Both the position numbers and the translations under genes were made by a program. Source: Sorangium cellulosum (GTDB taxonomy: Bacteria; Myxococcota_A; Polyangia; Polyangiales; Polyangiaceae). Taken from it: a stretch of DNA of 64,000 nt. Of this stretch, positions 62,823 to 64,000 are shown piece after piece (the first letter of the stretch is position 1; each line of letters starts with the position of its first letter). The notes below the pieces were generated by a model. It saw nothing but the letters and a program-made list of their open reading frames with translations, had not been told where the DNA came from and searched no databases. The DNA lies in assembly GCF_002950945.1 (NCBI RefSeq), contig NZ_CP012673.1:2046001-2110000 (forward strand), given 5' to 3'.

Positions 62823-64000
62823 TCACCGTCCCAGCGCGGCCATCTGCTCGTTCACCCAGTCGTCGCCGACGAGCGGGTGCACGCCGGCGCCGTCCGCGCC
62901 GAGGTCGATGCCCACGGAGAGCGGCCCGCTCTTCACGAGGAACGCGCCCAGCGCGTCGCGCCCGTCGGACTTCGTGAGGCGGCCCCGGATCGCGAGGTTG
63001 CCGCCCTGCGCCTCGAGCAGCCTGAAGTCCACGTCGTCTCCCTTCCGCTGCACCGTCGCGGACGCGGTGAGGCCGTCCATCGTCAGGAGCCCTGCGGCCC
63101 AGCCGGGGATGGCGTCCTCGGCGTCGAGCAGCGTCACGGCGGGCCGCGCGTCCTTGCATTCGAGCCGGATCGTCGCCTCCATCAGGCCCTTTCGCACCTT
63201 CGCGTCGTCGATGTCGATGCGCGCCCACCAGCCCGGCAGCGCCTCGCCCTTGTGCTCGATCGCGAGATCCTTGATCTCGATCCGGCTCTTCCGGAGCGTG
63301 GCCGAAGGGTTCAGCACGTCGGCCGCGTCGAGCGCGATGCGCGCCACGGCGTCGGTCTTCAGGCGCGTCTCCTTCCACGTGAGGGCCCCGTGTTTCATCA
63401 GCAGGCTGAGCGAGCTCGTCGCCCGCCCTTGCCGGTCGATATCGACGCTCCCCCGCAGGAACGCCGCGCCGCCCGTGAACCTCGGCGCGTCCGGCGCGGC
63501 GCCCTCCTGGTTCAACCAGCGGAGGTCCGGGAGCGCCGCGGCGACGATGTCCACCTTCGACGAGAACGCCGGCGGGAACCTCATGAGGTGCAGCTCCGGC
63601 GCCTCGAACACCGCGCTCGCTTGCTCCACCACGATGGGCGGGAGCCCCTTCCCGGGGCGTTCGAGCGTCGCGCGGGGCACGTTCACCGAGAGGAGCGCCT
63701 CGCCGCGCTCCCCGACGCGCAGGTCCACGTCCGCCTCGGTGGTGGCGCGGTGCCCCGAGGCGCCGAGCGCGAGGTGGCTCGTCGCGTACGACAGGGAGCT
63801 GCCAGGCTCGACGTTCCCCTTGTTCACGACCAGGTTCGCCCGGAGCTCGCCGCTGCCGTCCTCGATCCGGGGCTCGGCGTCCTCGCCCGTGTGGACGTGG
63901 ATGAAGTCGAGCCCCGGCACCTGCGCGTCGAGGCGGAGGCGCACCGCGGCGTTCTCGAACAGGTTGAGACCCTCGATCTCGCGCGGATCGAAGGTGGGCA
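62823..64000 (-). CDS. Large AsmA/TamB-like beta-repeat protein, 5' end beyond window
   Basis: The frame is open from the TGA at 62823 to the window edge, at least 392 residues; the GTG at 63942-63944 is internal. It consists of alternating beta strands with short turns and no enzyme motif (ASAVFEAPELHL, RIEIKDLAIEHKGEALPGWWARIDIDDAKVRK), typical of AsmA/DUF748/TamB-type periplasmic bridges. The C-terminal domain of the window's TamB-like protein is not repeated here. Family placement is tentative. Confidence 0.6.
   Translation of the reverse strand, partial: PTFDPREIEGLNLFENAAVRLRLDAQVPGLDFIHVHTGEDAEPRIEDGSGELRANLVVNKGNVEPGSSLSYATSHLALGASGHRATTEADVDLRVGERGEALLSVNVPRATLERPGKGLPPIVVEQASAVFEAPELHLMRFPPAFSSKVDIVAAALPDLRWLNQEGAAPDAPRFTGGAAFLRGSVDIDRQGRATSSLSLLMKHGALTWKETRLKTDAVARIALDAADVLNPSATLRKSRIEIKDLAIEHKGEALPGWWARIDIDDAKVRKGLMEATIRLECKDARPAVTLLDAEDAIPGWAAGLLTMDGLTASATVQRKGDDVDFRLLEAQGGNLAIRGRLTKSDGRDALGAFLVKSGPLSVGIDLGADGAGVHPLVGDDWVNEQMAALGR

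Overview
The window is very GC-rich, and its gene content points to a large-genome myxobacterium of the Sorangium/Polyangium type. Pointers are thrombospondin type-3 and Kelch surface proteins with 'PGG-hydrophobic-Arg' C-terminal tails, a CHAT/STAND pair, a Uma2 nuclease, many exported lipoproteins and paralogous hypothetical genes. This assignment is inference from gene content; no rRNA or marker gene is present.

Layout. 1-15.3 kb is conserved chromosome: 3' end of trpA, an exported protein, an Omp85 (TamA/BamA-like) protein and a giant TamB-like protein separated by a PhnD-like gene, an endonuclease/exonuclease/phosphatase lipoprotein, ettA, a polysaccharide flippase and tRNA-Asn with a terminator. 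15.4-35.7 kb is an accessory region beginning right after the tRNA. It holds an ABC-three-component (ABC-3C) defence-type operon with a frameshifted ATPase and a truncated HTH leader. It also holds a second operon with an intact HTH leader, a BrxE-like N-terminal fragment and a Schlafen/AlbA_2-HATPase protein, in which every junction is a 4-bp overlap. Around them lie an unknown 281-aa gene (one intact copy with a 20/21-bp-phased repeat array upstream, two decayed copies), duplicated SRPBCC genes, an SDR-Uma2 locus and its scrambled remnant, Cys-rich small proteins, and a complete IS1182-type element flanked by CTAG.

36-52 kb is a block of large leftward genes: a thrombospondin-repeat surface protein, a Kelch-OmpA fusion coupled to a PEGA/beta-barrel protein, and a translationally coupled CHAT-protease plus nSTAND-WD40 pair. 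That pair is the best candidate in the window for a little-described signal-activated conflict system. 52-64 kb returns to small metabolic and regulatory genes: RibD/DHFR-like, TetR with a perfect palindromic operator and a divergent VOC protein, an orphan UPF0175 protein, a GNAT plus class-II-aaRS-like operon divergent from a MocR-type regulator that lacks its PLP lysine, GST, SDR, DUF3943, YkgJ, an LLM flavin monooxygenase and the end of a large AsmA/TamB-like gene.

Starts were chosen from ribosome-binding sites, 4-bp overlaps and signal peptides. Family names come from recognising motifs by eye; no database search was run.
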